From Anaerolineae bacterium (GTDB taxonomy: Bacteria > Chloroflexota > Anaerolineae > Promineifilales > Promineifilaceae), in assembly GCA_019637635.1 (NCBI GenBank), contig JAHBVI010000055.1, positions 1 to 41,749 of the forward strand: DNA of 41,749 bases, given 5' to 3'. Under the pieces are notes generated by a model. It saw only the letters and a list, made by a program, of their open reading frames with translations. It did no database searches and was not told the origin of the DNA. The position numbers and the translations under genes were made by a program. Below, one piece after another: positions 17,610-25,291 of the stretch (the stretch's first letter is position 1; every line of letters starts with the position of its first letter).

Positions 17610-17963
17610 GTGTTCTCTCTGTATTTCGACGAAGATTCAACAGACTGGCGGCGAATTAATGCCCTACGTGCAAAAGGCGTAGATGTCATGTCTGTTCTGG
17701 AAGCCAATATGTTGGGACATAGTGACGAGGTACAACTCGACTTTGCCACCACAAACAACAGAGTGCTTTGCAGCTTTAACATCCGGGATTTTCATCGCCT
17801 TCATGTAGAGTATATGAACAGTGGTAAAGATCATGCAGGGATCATTTTGGTGCGGCAGCAGCAGTTTTCTGTAGGCGAATATGTACGTCGTATTCAAATT
17901 TTGCTGGAACAGAAATCAGCAGAGATGAGAAACCAGATTGAGTTTTTAAGTGGTTGGGGATGA
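17610..17963 (+). CDS. DUF5615 PIN-like toxin
   Basis: A 117-residue protein of the DUF5615 (PIN-like) family. It starts SLYFDEDSTDW, matching the family's opening LxFDExxS motif. It continues with GVDVMSVLEANMLGHSDEVQLDFATTNNRVLCSFNIRDF, the typical hxTxDxxDF-like core, and KDHAGIILV. Members are presumed RNases neutralised by DUF433 proteins. GTG at 17610 is the only usable start in frame, as TAA lies upstream at 17589. The ribosome-binding site is weak. It reads away from the DUF433 gene, an uncommon order. Confidence 0.8.
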   Translation: MFSLYFDEDSTDWRRINALRAKGVDVMSVLEANMLGHSDEVQLDFATTNNRVLCSFNIRDFHRLHVEYMNSGKDHAGIILVRQQQFSVGEYVRRIQILLEQKSAEMRNQIEFLSGWG

Positions 17964-18015
17964 AGTGTCAAGACCAACATTAGCAATCGCCGATTATTGC
18001 AAAGTGCCAGCGTCT

Positions 18016-18135
18016 TTATAAATCAAGGGCTATCTTCAAAATTCGATCTACCTGTTCCATGATGGCCGGAGGCAGGCTTCCCCGTTGTCGCAGCAATCGT
18101 GTTTTGGCTATGGCTCGAACCTGCCCGCTTTGGCT
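18016..18135 (-). pseudogene. MazF/PemK toxin remnant (C-terminal fragment)
   Basis: On the minus strand, 39 codons are open before an upstream TGA and read SGQVRAIAKTRLLRQRGSLP followed by PAIMEQVDRILKIALDL and a stop. This looks like the C-terminal helix region of MazF/PemK proteins (QxRxxxKxRL...GxL...M..VDxALxxxLxL). The rest of the gene is absent, so it is a relic lying between two DUF433/DUF5615 modules. Confidence 0.6.
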
Positions 18136-18232
18136 TCATAACAATCCATGCCTATAATTGGGCTAAAATGTAATTGATGCTTCCTGGCAGAACTTATCAG
18201 GCAGTTGAAATGAAATTGCATGGAGAGATAAG

Positions 18233-18655
18233 GTGACAACACATATTCAGGTTTCCGCAGATACATATCGGTTGTTACAACGGCACGCGCGGGAAATGCA
18301 GACGACGCCAGAGAAGGTGGCGGATACGGCTATTCGTTTGCAGTTGGGCAATACCATTCACATTGAGCAAAAATCTACACCATATGGTCCCCAGGCTTAC
18401 GTGCGCGGCACGCGGGTGGCGGTGCGCCATATCGTAGATTTTTTGCAAGCCGGTTACACCGTCGAAGAAATAATTCAAACAGGCTTGCCTCATATTCCTC
18501 CGGCGGCAATTTATGAAGCCCTGGCATATTATTATGATCACCAACAGGAAATTCAATCAGAATTAGAGGCGAATGACTCCGAAGCAATTTATAAAAATTT
18601 GCAGACTTTGTTGACTGTAGAGCAATATGCCGCACTAACAGGGCAGTCAGCATGA
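18233..18655 (+). CDS. DUF433 antitoxin with N-terminal extension
   Basis: A 140-residue protein. Residues 1-40 (HIQVSADTYRLLQRHAREMQ) look like a ribbon-helix-helix-type DNA-binding start, which would allow autoregulation. Residues 45-110 are the DUF433 domain (GPQAYVRGTRVAVRHIVDFL, EEIIQTGLPHIPPAAIYEALAYYYDH). GTG at 18233 follows GGAGAGATAAG. Its last bases overlap the toxin start in an ATGA, the canonical toxin-antitoxin layout. Confidence 0.87.
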   Translation: MTTHIQVSADTYRLLQRHAREMQTTPEKVADTAIRLQLGNTIHIEQKSTPYGPQAYVRGTRVAVRHIVDFLQAGYTVEEIIQTGLPHIPPAAIYEALAYYYDHQQEIQSELEANDSEAIYKNLQTLLTVEQYAALTGQSA

Positions 18656-19017
18656 GTAGTTTCCGGTTTTTGTTGGATGAACATGTTTGGGGAGGCCTGA
18701 TTAAACTCGGTCAAGAAACTGGCGCTGAGGTTGTGTTGGTGCAGTCGCAATTGCCAGAGGGAACAAACGATGAAGATGTCCTCGCTTTGGCCGCCAGCCA
18801 GCAACGAATTTTGTTGACCAGTAATGCTCAAGACTTTGCGCCTTTAGCTGTTAAGTGGTTTCAGGACGGCCGTGACCATTACGGAATCATTGTTGTACCT
18901 GGTCGAACGAATAGGCATCTATTAAGTCACGCACTTCACCACCTTGTGAAGAACTACACACCCACCTCGTTCAAAAATAGCTTCAGGTTTATTCAAGAAT
19001 TTTTGCCTTCACCCTGA
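18652..19017 (+). CDS. DUF5615 PIN-like toxin
   Basis: A 121-residue DUF5615 protein: FRFLLDEHVWGGLIKLG at the start, EGTNDEDVLALAASQQRILL, the core LTSNAQDF and GRDHYGIIVVPGRTN. It is translated from an ATG overlapping the antitoxin stop. It presumably acts as an RNase toxin held in check by the preceding DUF433 protein. One ACGGCCGT octamer lies in this gene, the first after a gap of about 1.8 kb, which may mean this pair has been resident longer than the divergent one. Confidence 0.87.
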   Translation: MSSFRFLLDEHVWGGLIKLGQETGAEVVLVQSQLPEGTNDEDVLALAASQQRILLTSNAQDFAPLAVKWFQDGRDHYGIIVVPGRTNRHLLSHALHHLVKNYTPTSFKNSFRFIQEFLPSP

Positions 19018-19083
19018 TTGTTTACCTGGGCGGGGGGCCAAACCCATTATTGAGTTGATACCCACTGAATTTAAGGAGTTAAC

Positions 19084-20232
19084 ATGGATTTTCAATTAAC
19101 CGAGGAACAGCGTGAATTTCGGCATGTGGTACATGAGTTTGTGGCCAGGGAGTTAAAACCCCTGGCGCGGCATACGGATGAGAGCGGGGAGTTTAACTGG
19201 ACGGCCGTACACAAAATGGGACCCCTCGGCCTGTTGGGGCTGGAAGTGCCGGAGGCGTATGGCGGCGCGGCCGTAGACGCCCTCAGCGCCGCCATCGCTA
19301 TTGAGGAATTGGGCTGGGGCTGTGGCTCCACCGCGCTGGCCATTTCGGCGCATAACGGGCTGGCTCTGGGGCCAATCGTCAAATATGGCACAGAAGCGCA
19401 AAAACAGGAATGGCTGCCCCATCTGGCCACCGGCAAGGGCAAACTGGGCTGCCTGTCGCTGACGGAACCGGGGGCGGGGTCGGATTTGCAAGGGGGGGTA
19501 AGGACAACGGCCGTGAAAGAAGGCGACTCCTGGATCATTGACGGCCAAAAAATGTGGATGACCAACGCCTCCATTGCCGATCTGATGGTGGTGCTGGTGC
19601 GGACTGATCCCGCCGGCGGCAGCCGCTCGCTCAGCCACATTCTGGTGCCCACCAATACCCCCGGCATCACCATCGCCCCCGCCGAAAAGAAGATGGGGCT
19701 GAAAGGGTCGCCCACCCACGCTGTCAGTTTTGACGAAGTGCGGGTGCCCCTGTCCAACCTGTTGGGCACGGAAGGGCGCGGTTTGCAGCAAACGTTAGCC
19801 ACGCTGGACAGCGGCCGTGTTGGTATTGGCGCCCTGGCGGTGGGGTTGGGGCAGGCAGCGTATGAAGCCGCCATCAAATATGCCCACGAGCGAGAGACGT
19901 TCGGCCAACCCATCAAACAACATCAGGCGGTGCAGTGGATGTTGGCCGATGCTGCTACCGAATTGCAGGCGGCGCGGCTGATGGTGTATTGGGCTGCCTG
20001 GCTCAAGGGGCAAGGCAAACCGTATACCAAAGAGGCGGCCATGGCCAAACTATTTGCCACCGAGGTGAGCGAGCGCGTGTGTCGCAACGCCATTCAGGTG
20101 CATGGCGGTTATGGTTACAGCGCCGAGTTTGAAGTGGAGCGTCTGTACCGCGACACCCGCCTGATGACCATTGGCGAAGGCACCAGCGAAATCCAGCGAT
20201 TGGTGATTGCCCGGCACATTTTGGATTTGTAA
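19084..20232 (+). CDS. Acyl-CoA dehydrogenase
   Basis: A 382-residue FAD enzyme of full family length. Motifs in order: the helical N-domain (LTEEQREFRHVVHEFVAREL), FAD/substrate-site LGCLSLTEPGAGSDL and WIIDGQKMWMTNA, and the C-terminal IQVHGGYGYSAEFEVERLYR followed by TIGEGTSEIQR, which holds the catalytic glutamate of short/medium-chain enzymes. It introduces the alpha-beta double bond in acyl-CoA during fatty-acid or branched-chain amino-acid breakdown and passes electrons to ETF. A strong AAGGAG site precedes the ATG. No other beta-oxidation gene is nearby. Confidence 0.95.
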   Translation: MDFQLTEEQREFRHVVHEFVARELKPLARHTDESGEFNWTAVHKMGPLGLLGLEVPEAYGGAAVDALSAAIAIEELGWGCGSTALAISAHNGLALGPIVKYGTEAQKQEWLPHLATGKGKLGCLSLTEPGAGSDLQGGVRTTAVKEGDSWIIDGQKMWMTNASIADLMVVLVRTDPAGGSRSLSHILVPTNTPGITIAPAEKKMGLKGSPTHAVSFDEVRVPLSNLLGTEGRGLQQTLATLDSGRVGIGALAVGLGQAAYEAAIKYAHERETFGQPIKQHQAVQWMLADAATELQAARLMVYWAAWLKGQGKPYTKEAAMAKLFATEVSERVCRNAIQVHGGYGYSAEFEVERLYRDTRLMTIGEGTSEIQRLVIARHILDL

Positions 20233-20268
20233 TGTCAGGCGGTTAATGCACCATTAACCACCTGACAT
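20232..20268. terminator. Hairpin between convergent genes
   Basis: A 17-bp stem (ATGTCAGGCGGTTAATG against its complement, one mismatch) with a three-base loop, starting on the last base of the acyl-CoA dehydrogenase stop and reaching into the end of the MoaD-like gene. There is no T-run, so termination is inferred from position. Confidence 0.65.
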
Positions 20269-20493
20269 GGCGGGCATCAGGTGGACGTGGTCGTGGGGTT
20301 GGAGTGTGGTGGTGGTGGTGGTGTGACGGCCGTGCATCACCACCAGCATTGCCTCTTCCGGCAGCGCAATCTCCAGCGTCTTGATTAAATCAGCAATGGT
20401 GCTGCCGGGGGGCAGCGTCACTTCCAGTTGGCGTTGAGGGCCGTCTGGCGTTTGCCGCTGCAAAATGGTGTACAGGTGGACGGTTACTTGCAT
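20254..20493 (-). CDS. MoaD/ThiS-like ubiquitin-fold sulfur carrier
   Basis: A 79-residue beta-grasp protein starting MQVTVHLYTILQR and ending MPAMSGG, with the C-terminal Gly-Gly required for adenylation and thiocarboxylation. The middle LEVTLPPGSTIADLIKTLEI and late DHVHLMPAMSGG fit the MoaD/ThiS family. Such proteins carry sulfur for molybdopterin, thiamine, tungsten-enzyme or amino-acid synthesis. No E1-like or cofactor gene is in the window, so the pathway is open. I chose the ATG at 20493 because a longer frame to 20580 adds an unrelated segment running into a repeat element. Confidence 0.8.
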   Translation of the reverse strand: MQVTVHLYTILQRQTPDGPQRQLEVTLPPGSTIADLIKTLEIALPEEAMLVVMHGRHTTTTTTLQPHDHVHLMPAMSGG

Positions 20494-20567
20494 GGTGACG
20501 ATTATGGATGATGTGGGCGGCGCCAGGCAAGGGGCAGAACCTTTTAGATTCTTTTCAATATCTCGTG

Positions 20568-20613
20568 GAGGAGTGCGCATCCTCAGATGCGCATCTGAGG
20601 ATGCGCACTCCTC
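20568..20613. repeat. Perfect 46-bp palindrome
   Basis: Positions 20568-20590 are exactly complementary to 20591-20613 with no spacer; the half-site begins GAGGAGTGCGCATCC. Such a perfect spacerless palindrome can extrude a cruciform. Confidence 0.93.
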
Positions 20614-20638
20614 TTACCTCCATTTATTGAGTTGATAC

Positions 20639-20652
20639 TTAACCGATGTTAT
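20639..20652. promoter_or_regulatory. Candidate upstream operator half-copy
   Basis: TTAACCGATGTTAT resembles the perfect palindrome TTAACCGAGGTTAA found 71 bases downstream at the metal-ATPase promoter. It could be a second binding site. Confidence 0.35.
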
Positions 20653-20701
20653 ACAGCCCCTTGCCTGGCACTTCTTGTCCCCTCACCTTTCCCGCAGTTT
20701 T

Positions 20702-20723
20702 TGGTATAATTAACCGAGGTTAA
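20702..20723 (+). promoter_or_regulatory. Extended -10 and overlapping operator of the metal ATPase gene
   Basis: TGGTATAAT (20702-20710) matches an extended -10. The palindrome TTAACC-GA-GGTTAA (20710-20723) covers the expected start of transcription, a good place for a repressor released by metal. No strong -35 is seen. Confidence 0.6.
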
Positions 20724-20744
20724 ATTAAAATATACCCATAGTTC

Positions 20745-23144
20745 ATGGGATGGCAGAAGATGAACGAAACGATTGAACAAACCGAAGAAAATTGCGCCGA
20801 GGTCATCAACCATCTGGTGGAGGATGCGCCGGGCATTGTGCAGGTAAACCTGAATCCGGCCGATCAAGAATTGAGCATTGAGTATGATCCCGCTCAAATT
20901 GACCCGGCGCGGGTAGAAGCATTGTCGCAGGCGATGTCGCCTTTGCTCAGCCAGCGGTGGGAAAAGTGTACCTTACGCCTGGGACGGCAAGGCGGGCGTG
21001 CCTGCGAATCGTGCGCGTTGGGGTTGGAACGGCGGGTGGGACGGCTGCCCGGCGTGCAGCACGTGGCTGCCAGTTATATGGGGGGCACCTTGTCTATTGC
21101 CTTTGATGGGGCGCAGACCAGCCCCCAGGATATTGCCCGGCACATCACCCAAATGGGGGTGGCGGTGAAACCGTCGGCGGCGGTGGAAATGGAAACGGCC
21201 ATGCCCGACACCATTGCCCTCCCTTCCAACCGCCGCCAGATGTGGGAGTGGTTCCGTTATAATACCGAAGCCATTTTTACCGTCATCACCTTTGTCACTA
21301 TGTTTGCCGCTTTAATTTTGGGTGACCAAACGTCAGCCGTCTGGCTGGTCGCCGGTTTATATGGCGCGGCTTACATTTTTGGCGGTTATTATGGGCTGAA
21401 GGGGGGGATCGAGTCGCTGCGGCAGCGCACCATTGACGTGGATTTGCTGATGGTGCTGGCGGCGGGCGGCGCGGCGCTGGTGGGTGAATTTTTCGAGGGG
21501 GCCATGCTGCTCTTCCTCTTCTCACTGTCCAATGTACTGCAAGATTTTGCTATGGACCGTACCCGCAATGCGATTCGGGCGTTGATGCAGCTACGGCCGT
21601 CAACCGCCCGGATTATGCGTGGTGACCGCGAAATGGAACTGCCCATTGAACAGGTGAATATCGGCGACCTGATGATCATTAAGCCGGGCGACCGCATTGC
21701 TCTGGATGGGTTGGTGGTAGCCGGCGAAAGCAGCGTGGATCAGTCGGCCATTACCGGCGAGTCCATCCCCGTGGCCAAACAACCAGGCGAGCTGATTTTT
21801 GCCGGGGCCATCAACCAGACGGGCAGTCTGGACGTGCGCGTGACCAAACTGGCGAAAGATTCCACCATTGCCCGCCTGATTCAAATGGTGGAGGAGGCGC
21901 GCAGCGAAAAAGCGGAGACGCAGCGTTTTATTGACCAGGCCGAACAGTATTACGCGCTCGGCGTTATCATTCTTACCGCATTGTTTATCGTCATTCCGCC
22001 AACGGTGTTGGGTGTGCCCTTTGATGATGCCTTTTACAAGGCGATGACGATTCTGGTGGCGGCGTCGCCGTGCGCCATTGTCATCAGCACCCCGGCGACG
22101 GTGCTGTCGGCCATTGGCAATGGAGCGCGACGCGGGGTGCTGTTTAAGGGGGGTATCTACGTGGAAAATGCGGCCACAATCCGCGTCATTGCCTTTGACA
22201 AGACGGGCACGTTGACGGTGGGCAAACCGCAGGTGACGGATATTCACCCGCTGGCGGATGTGACTGAAGATGAATTGCTGGCATTGGCTACGGCCGTTGA
22301 ATCCAAATCCGAACACCCGTTAGCCCAGGCTACTATCCAGGCAGCTAACAGCCGGGAATTGCTTGTGCCCGAAGTGCGTTCCTTTAAGTCTATCACCGGA
22401 ATGGGAGTGCGAGCCGAGGTAGACGGCTTTCAAGTACAAATTGGCAGCCTGCGTTTATTTGCCGATCAGCATTTAGTCGGCTTTGAAGAAGTGCAAGCGG
22501 TCGTGGCCCAATATCAGAATGAGGGCAAAACAAGCGTGGTGGTGGCGCGCAGTGACCACGAAACGGCTGCGGGCCATGTGTTAGGGGTGATAGCTTACGC
22601 CGATGTCATTCGACCGGACGCGCCCCAGGTCATTGCCGATCTACGGCGGCGGGGTATTGAACGCACCGTTATGGTCACTGGCGACCATGAACGGGTAGCG
22701 CGACACATTGCCGAGTTGGCCGGTGTGGATGAACTCTATGCCGACTTGTTGCCAGAAGATAAGGTCACGGCCGTGAAGCGCGTCCAGGAAAAATATGGCC
22801 CCACCATCATGGTCGGTGACGGCGTGAATGATGCCCCCGCTCTGGTAATGGCCGACATTGGTATGGCGATGGGTGCAGCCGGGACCGATGTGGCGCTGGA
22901 AACGGCCGACATTGTGTTGATGGGCGATGATCTGAAAAATATCCCCTATGTCATTGGCCTGAGCAAACAAACCCGGCGCACGTTGGTGGTCAATCTGACC
23001 TTTGCTATTTCGGCCATCGTCGTCATGCTGTTATTGATCATCTTCCGCGAACTGCCGCTGCCGCTGGCTGTGTTGGGGCATGAAGGCGGCACCGTTCTCG
23101 TCTCGTTGAACGGGATGCGGTTGTTACGATACAAAGAGAACTGA
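20745..23144 (+). CDS. P1B-4-type heavy-metal-transporting ATPase
   Basis: A 799-residue P-type ATPase. The N-terminus holds two HMA-like folds: the first lacks CxxC, the second has C87-E-S-C90. Core motifs follow: TGES in the actuator domain, the metal-site SPC near residues 440-442, the phosphorylation site DKTGT at about 485, GDGVNDAP in the ATP domain, and HEGGT near 779 in the last membrane helices. SPC plus HEGGT is the signature of the P1B-4 group (CoaT/CtpD/CzcP), which exports Co, Zn, Fe or related metals. N-terminal HMA domains are not usual for that group. The start may be the ATG at 20745 or 20760; both have weak ribosome-binding sites. A palindromic operator suggests metal-dependent control. 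Confidence 0.93.
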   Translation: MGWQKMNETIEQTEENCAEVINHLVEDAPGIVQVNLNPADQELSIEYDPAQIDPARVEALSQAMSPLLSQRWEKCTLRLGRQGGRACESCALGLERRVGRLPGVQHVAASYMGGTLSIAFDGAQTSPQDIARHITQMGVAVKPSAAVEMETAMPDTIALPSNRRQMWEWFRYNTEAIFTVITFVTMFAALILGDQTSAVWLVAGLYGAAYIFGGYYGLKGGIESLRQRTIDVDLLMVLAAGGAALVGEFFEGAMLLFLFSLSNVLQDFAMDRTRNAIRALMQLRPSTARIMRGDREMELPIEQVNIGDLMIIKPGDRIALDGLVVAGESSVDQSAITGESIPVAKQPGELIFAGAINQTGSLDVRVTKLAKDSTIARLIQMVEEARSEKAETQRFIDQAEQYYALGVIILTALFIVIPPTVLGVPFDDAFYKAMTILVAASPCAIVISTPATVLSAIGNGARRGVLFKGGIYVENAATIRVIAFDKTGTLTVGKPQVTDIHPLADVTEDELLALATAVESKSEHPLAQATIQAANSRELLVPEVRSFKSITGMGVRAEVDGFQVQIGSLRLFADQHLVGFEEVQAVVAQYQNEGKTSVVVARSDHETAAGHVLGVIAYADVIRPDAPQVIADLRRRGIERTVMVTGDHERVARHIAELAGVDELYADLLPEDKVTAVKRVQEKYGPTIMVGDGVNDAPALVMADIGMAMGAAGTDVALETADIVLMGDDLKNIPYVIGLSKQTRRTLVVNLTFAISAIVVMLLLIIFRELPLPLAVLGHEGGTVLVSLNGMRLLRYKEN

Positions 23145-23212
23145 TATGGAGATATAGGGATATTGAGATATTATCCAGGCATCAACATCCCCATATTCCA
23201 ATATCCCCATCC
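23144..23212. repeat. GATATTGAGATATT-type intergenic inverted repeat
   Basis: Degenerate left units GATATGGAGATATAGGGATA face right units CCATATTCCAATATCCCCAT. It fills the gap between the ATPase stop and the rlmH start and leaves no ribosome-binding site. Confidence 0.75.
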
Positions 23213-23217
23213 CTCCT

Positions 23218-23697
23218 ATGGAACGACTCGCCGGACACATCACCATTGCCGCCGTCGGCAAACTGAAATCACTGCAATATCGTTTTATCCAGGAAGATTT
23301 TCTGAAGCGGTTGGGGCGGTATACGAACGTACAGTTGATAGAGGTGAAAGACGTGGTGGGCAAGGGGCTGCCGGATGAGGTGGCCATGCAAAAAGAGGGG
23401 CAGGCCTTGTTGAAGGCCACCGAATCGGCCACCCGGCGCATTGCCCTGACCTCAACGGGGCGGCTGTTTGACAGCGAAGAGCTGGCAGAATTTGTGCGCA
23501 ACCAGATTGGGGTATACGGCCGTATTGCCTTCCTCATTGGCGGCCCGGTGGGGTTATCCATAGAAGTACGGCAAAATTGCCAGGAGGCGCTCTCCCTCTC
23601 CCGCCTCACCTTCCCCCACGAAATCGCCCGCCTCCTGCTATTGGAACAACTCTACCGTGCCGCCACTATTGTCGCCGGGGAAAGTTACCACAAGTAG
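23218..23697 (+). CDS. rlmH: RlmH, 23S rRNA pseudouridine-1915 N3-methyltransferase
   Basis: A 159-residue SPOUT methyltransferase. The family signatures are clear: ITIAAVGKLKSL at the start, AFLIGGPVGLS (SAM-binding knot) and the C-terminal LSLSRLTFPHEIARLLLLEQLYRAATIVAGESYHK pattern that ends nearly all RlmH proteins. It methylates the pseudouridine at position 1915 of 23S rRNA in whole ribosomes. The length is typical. Translation begins at ATG 23218 close behind a repeat, without a visible Shine-Dalgarno sequence. Confidence 0.96.
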   Translation: MERLAGHITIAAVGKLKSLQYRFIQEDFLKRLGRYTNVQLIEVKDVVGKGLPDEVAMQKEGQALLKATESATRRIALTSTGRLFDSEELAEFVRNQIGVYGRIAFLIGGPVGLSIEVRQNCQEALSLSRLTFPHEIARLLLLEQLYRAATIVAGESYHK

Positions 23698-23701
23698 TGA
23701 A

Positions 23702-23732
23702 AACCTGACAGGTCTCCCAGACCTGTCAGGTT
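23702..23732. terminator. Hairpin CTGACAGGTCT between convergent genes
   Basis: A 14-bp perfect stem, AACCTGACAGGTCT with loop CCC, follows rlmH and abuts the stop of the convergent pyrophosphatase gene. A near-identical hairpin occurs at 26904-26937. Confidence 0.7.
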
Positions 23733-25092
23733 AACCCGAAAGTGCGCCCAGGATGGTTGGTAAGAGCTGCTTTTTGCGCGATACCACGCCTTCGGCGCGT
23801 AATGTGCCGTCTTCCAGCGGCGGGTAGGGAAGCTGGTCAAGCTGGGGTACCCGGTCGGTGAGCAGCAGGCGGCTGGTTTTGCGCACCACGTCCGTCACCA
23901 TCAGGATCATAAAGTCCAGCCCCTTGCTGTCCCGCAAATGTTTTAGCGCTTCCAGCAATGCCACCTGGTGTTCGGAAAGCTCGTTTAGCGTGGTCACTTC
24001 CACCTGGCCCACACCAAATTTCAGGCCACCTTCCTCATACAATTTGAAGTCGGCGCTGACAATTTCCTCCGGGGCGCGTGAGGACAGCCCGGCGCCGGCG
24101 CGCAGCAGTTCCTCGCCAAAGGATTGAATTGTTTCGCCTGCCAGCGGTGAACCGCCCACAAAAGCCCAACGCTTTAGCCGCTCCGCCGCTTTGTGGTCAC
24201 GTGGGGTGGTGGTGGGCGAGGTGAGGATGAGGGTGTCGGAGAGCAGCCCGGCGAGCAGCAGCCCGGCTAAGGGGGGTGGTGCGCTCAGCCCGGCGTCGGC
24301 GATTTGTTCGCAGACCAGGGTGCAGGTGCTGCCTACAATGTCTACGGTGAAGCGGATGGGGGCGTGGGTGGGGGGATTGCCCAGCCGGTGATGGTCGAGT
24401 ATTTCAATCAGGTTGGCTTCGTTGAGCGCGCCGAGCGCCTGGGCCGGTTCGTTGTGGTCTACCAGGATGATGTTGAGGCGGGGCGGGTTGAGGGCGTCGC
24501 GCTGACGGCAAATGCCCAGGTAACGGCCGTCCTCGTCCACCACCCAAAATTCATCCCGCTCCTCATGCAACAGGCGTGACAGCACGTCCCGGATGCGCGT
24601 TTTGGCCTGGAGCTGGGGCACGGCCGTGTCACATGCCTCCGCACAGGGTATGTCCAAAATATCCTTGATGCGCGTTTCTTCGCTGCGGGTGTGGGCGCTA
24701 ACCTTTTCCTTCAAAAGGTAAAAGAGGCTGTTCACCGTCATCAGGCCATAGGGTGTGCCGTCCGGGTTGACGACCGGGGCCACGCCGCCGGTAATGCTGG
24801 CAATGGCCCACACGTCGCGCAAGGGGGCTTCGGGCACGGCCGTGTCGTAGCGGTGGGCAATTTCGGCAAAACGGGGGGAAGCGTCGGGCAGATATTGGGG
24901 TGGTTCCAGCCCCAGCCGTTCCAGCACCCAGGTGGTCTGGGGGTTGAGATGCCCGGCGCGGGCGGCAATGACGCTGGCATTATCCCGTTCGCGCAGCAGC
25001 CAGGCATAGCCCATTGCCGAAGCAATGGCGTCGGTATCCGGGTTGATGTGTCCAATGACGTAGGTATCGCTTGATTTGATCATATGAGACAA
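23731..25092 (-). CDS. Manganese-dependent inorganic pyrophosphatase with CBS domains
   Basis: A 453-residue family II (DHH) pyrophosphatase. Catalytic motifs: VIGHINPDTDAIASA (metal site), ILVDHNEP, EILDHHRLG (the DHH motif), LLAGLLSDTLIL, and the C-terminal DHHA2 part ending near VVRKTSRLLL. Between the first motif and the DHH part, residues 70-205 hold a pair of CBS domains (PYGLMTVNSLFYLL and EFWVVDEDGRYLGICRQRD), which in such enzymes bind adenine nucleotides and tune activity. The reaction is hydrolysis of pyrophosphate to phosphate in the cytoplasm. The start may be at MSHMIKSS or at the second Met. It stands alone, convergent with rlmH. Confidence 0.93.
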   Translation of the reverse strand: MSHMIKSSDTYVIGHINPDTDAIASAMGYAWLLRERDNASVIAARAGHLNPQTTWVLERLGLEPPQYLPDASPRFAEIAHRYDTAVPEAPLRDVWAIASITGGVAPVVNPDGTPYGLMTVNSLFYLLKEKVSAHTRSEETRIKDILDIPCAEACDTAVPQLQAKTRIRDVLSRLLHEERDEFWVVDEDGRYLGICRQRDALNPPRLNIILVDHNEPAQALGALNEANLIEILDHHRLGNPPTHAPIRFTVDIVGSTCTLVCEQIADAGLSAPPPLAGLLLAGLLSDTLILTSPTTTPRDHKAAERLKRWAFVGGSPLAGETIQSFGEELLRAGAGLSSRAPEEIVSADFKLYEEGGLKFGVGQVEVTTLNELSEHQVALLEALKHLRDSKGLDFMILMVTDVVRKTSRLLLTDRVPQLDQLPYPPLEDGTLRAEGVVSRKKQLLPTILGALSG

Positions 25093-25205
25093 TTCTAATC
25101 ACTTCTTAACTCGTTGGCTAACCGGCAAGTTAGCGCAGGTGGCATATGGTACACTTGCCACACGAATTGCAATAGGGTGTGTTTTTATGCGAGTTGAAAT
25201 GCACT

Positions 25206-25267
25206 GCCGGGCAAGGGGCAAAACCACATGGGTTGGCCGGAGCCTATCCACCTCTTGCCTGGCACTA
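25206..25267. repeat. GCCAGGCAAGGGGC-family element, short copy
   Basis: A left end GCCGGGCAAGGGGC and a right end CTTGCCTGGCAC, about 30 bases apart, match the ends of the 148-bp element at 20522. It lies in the leader of the PA14 gene. Confidence 0.55.
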
Positions 25268-25291
25268 CTCACCACAAAATGGAGGTTCATC

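Larger units (their letters stand above)
20522..20669. repeat. 148-bp element with inverted ends
   Basis: A perfect 14-bp terminal inverted repeat (GCCAGGCAAGGGGC at 20522-20535 and its complement at 20656-20669) encloses a 46-bp perfect palindrome. It has no coding capacity. It looks like a miniature mobile element or a structured repeat. Related ends appear at 25206-25267 and 28025-28091. Confidence 0.7.

Noticed and set aside
20494..20580. Longer MoaD-like protein starting at 20580
   Set aside because: The extra part enters the 148-bp repeat element; the domain begins at the ATG at 20493.
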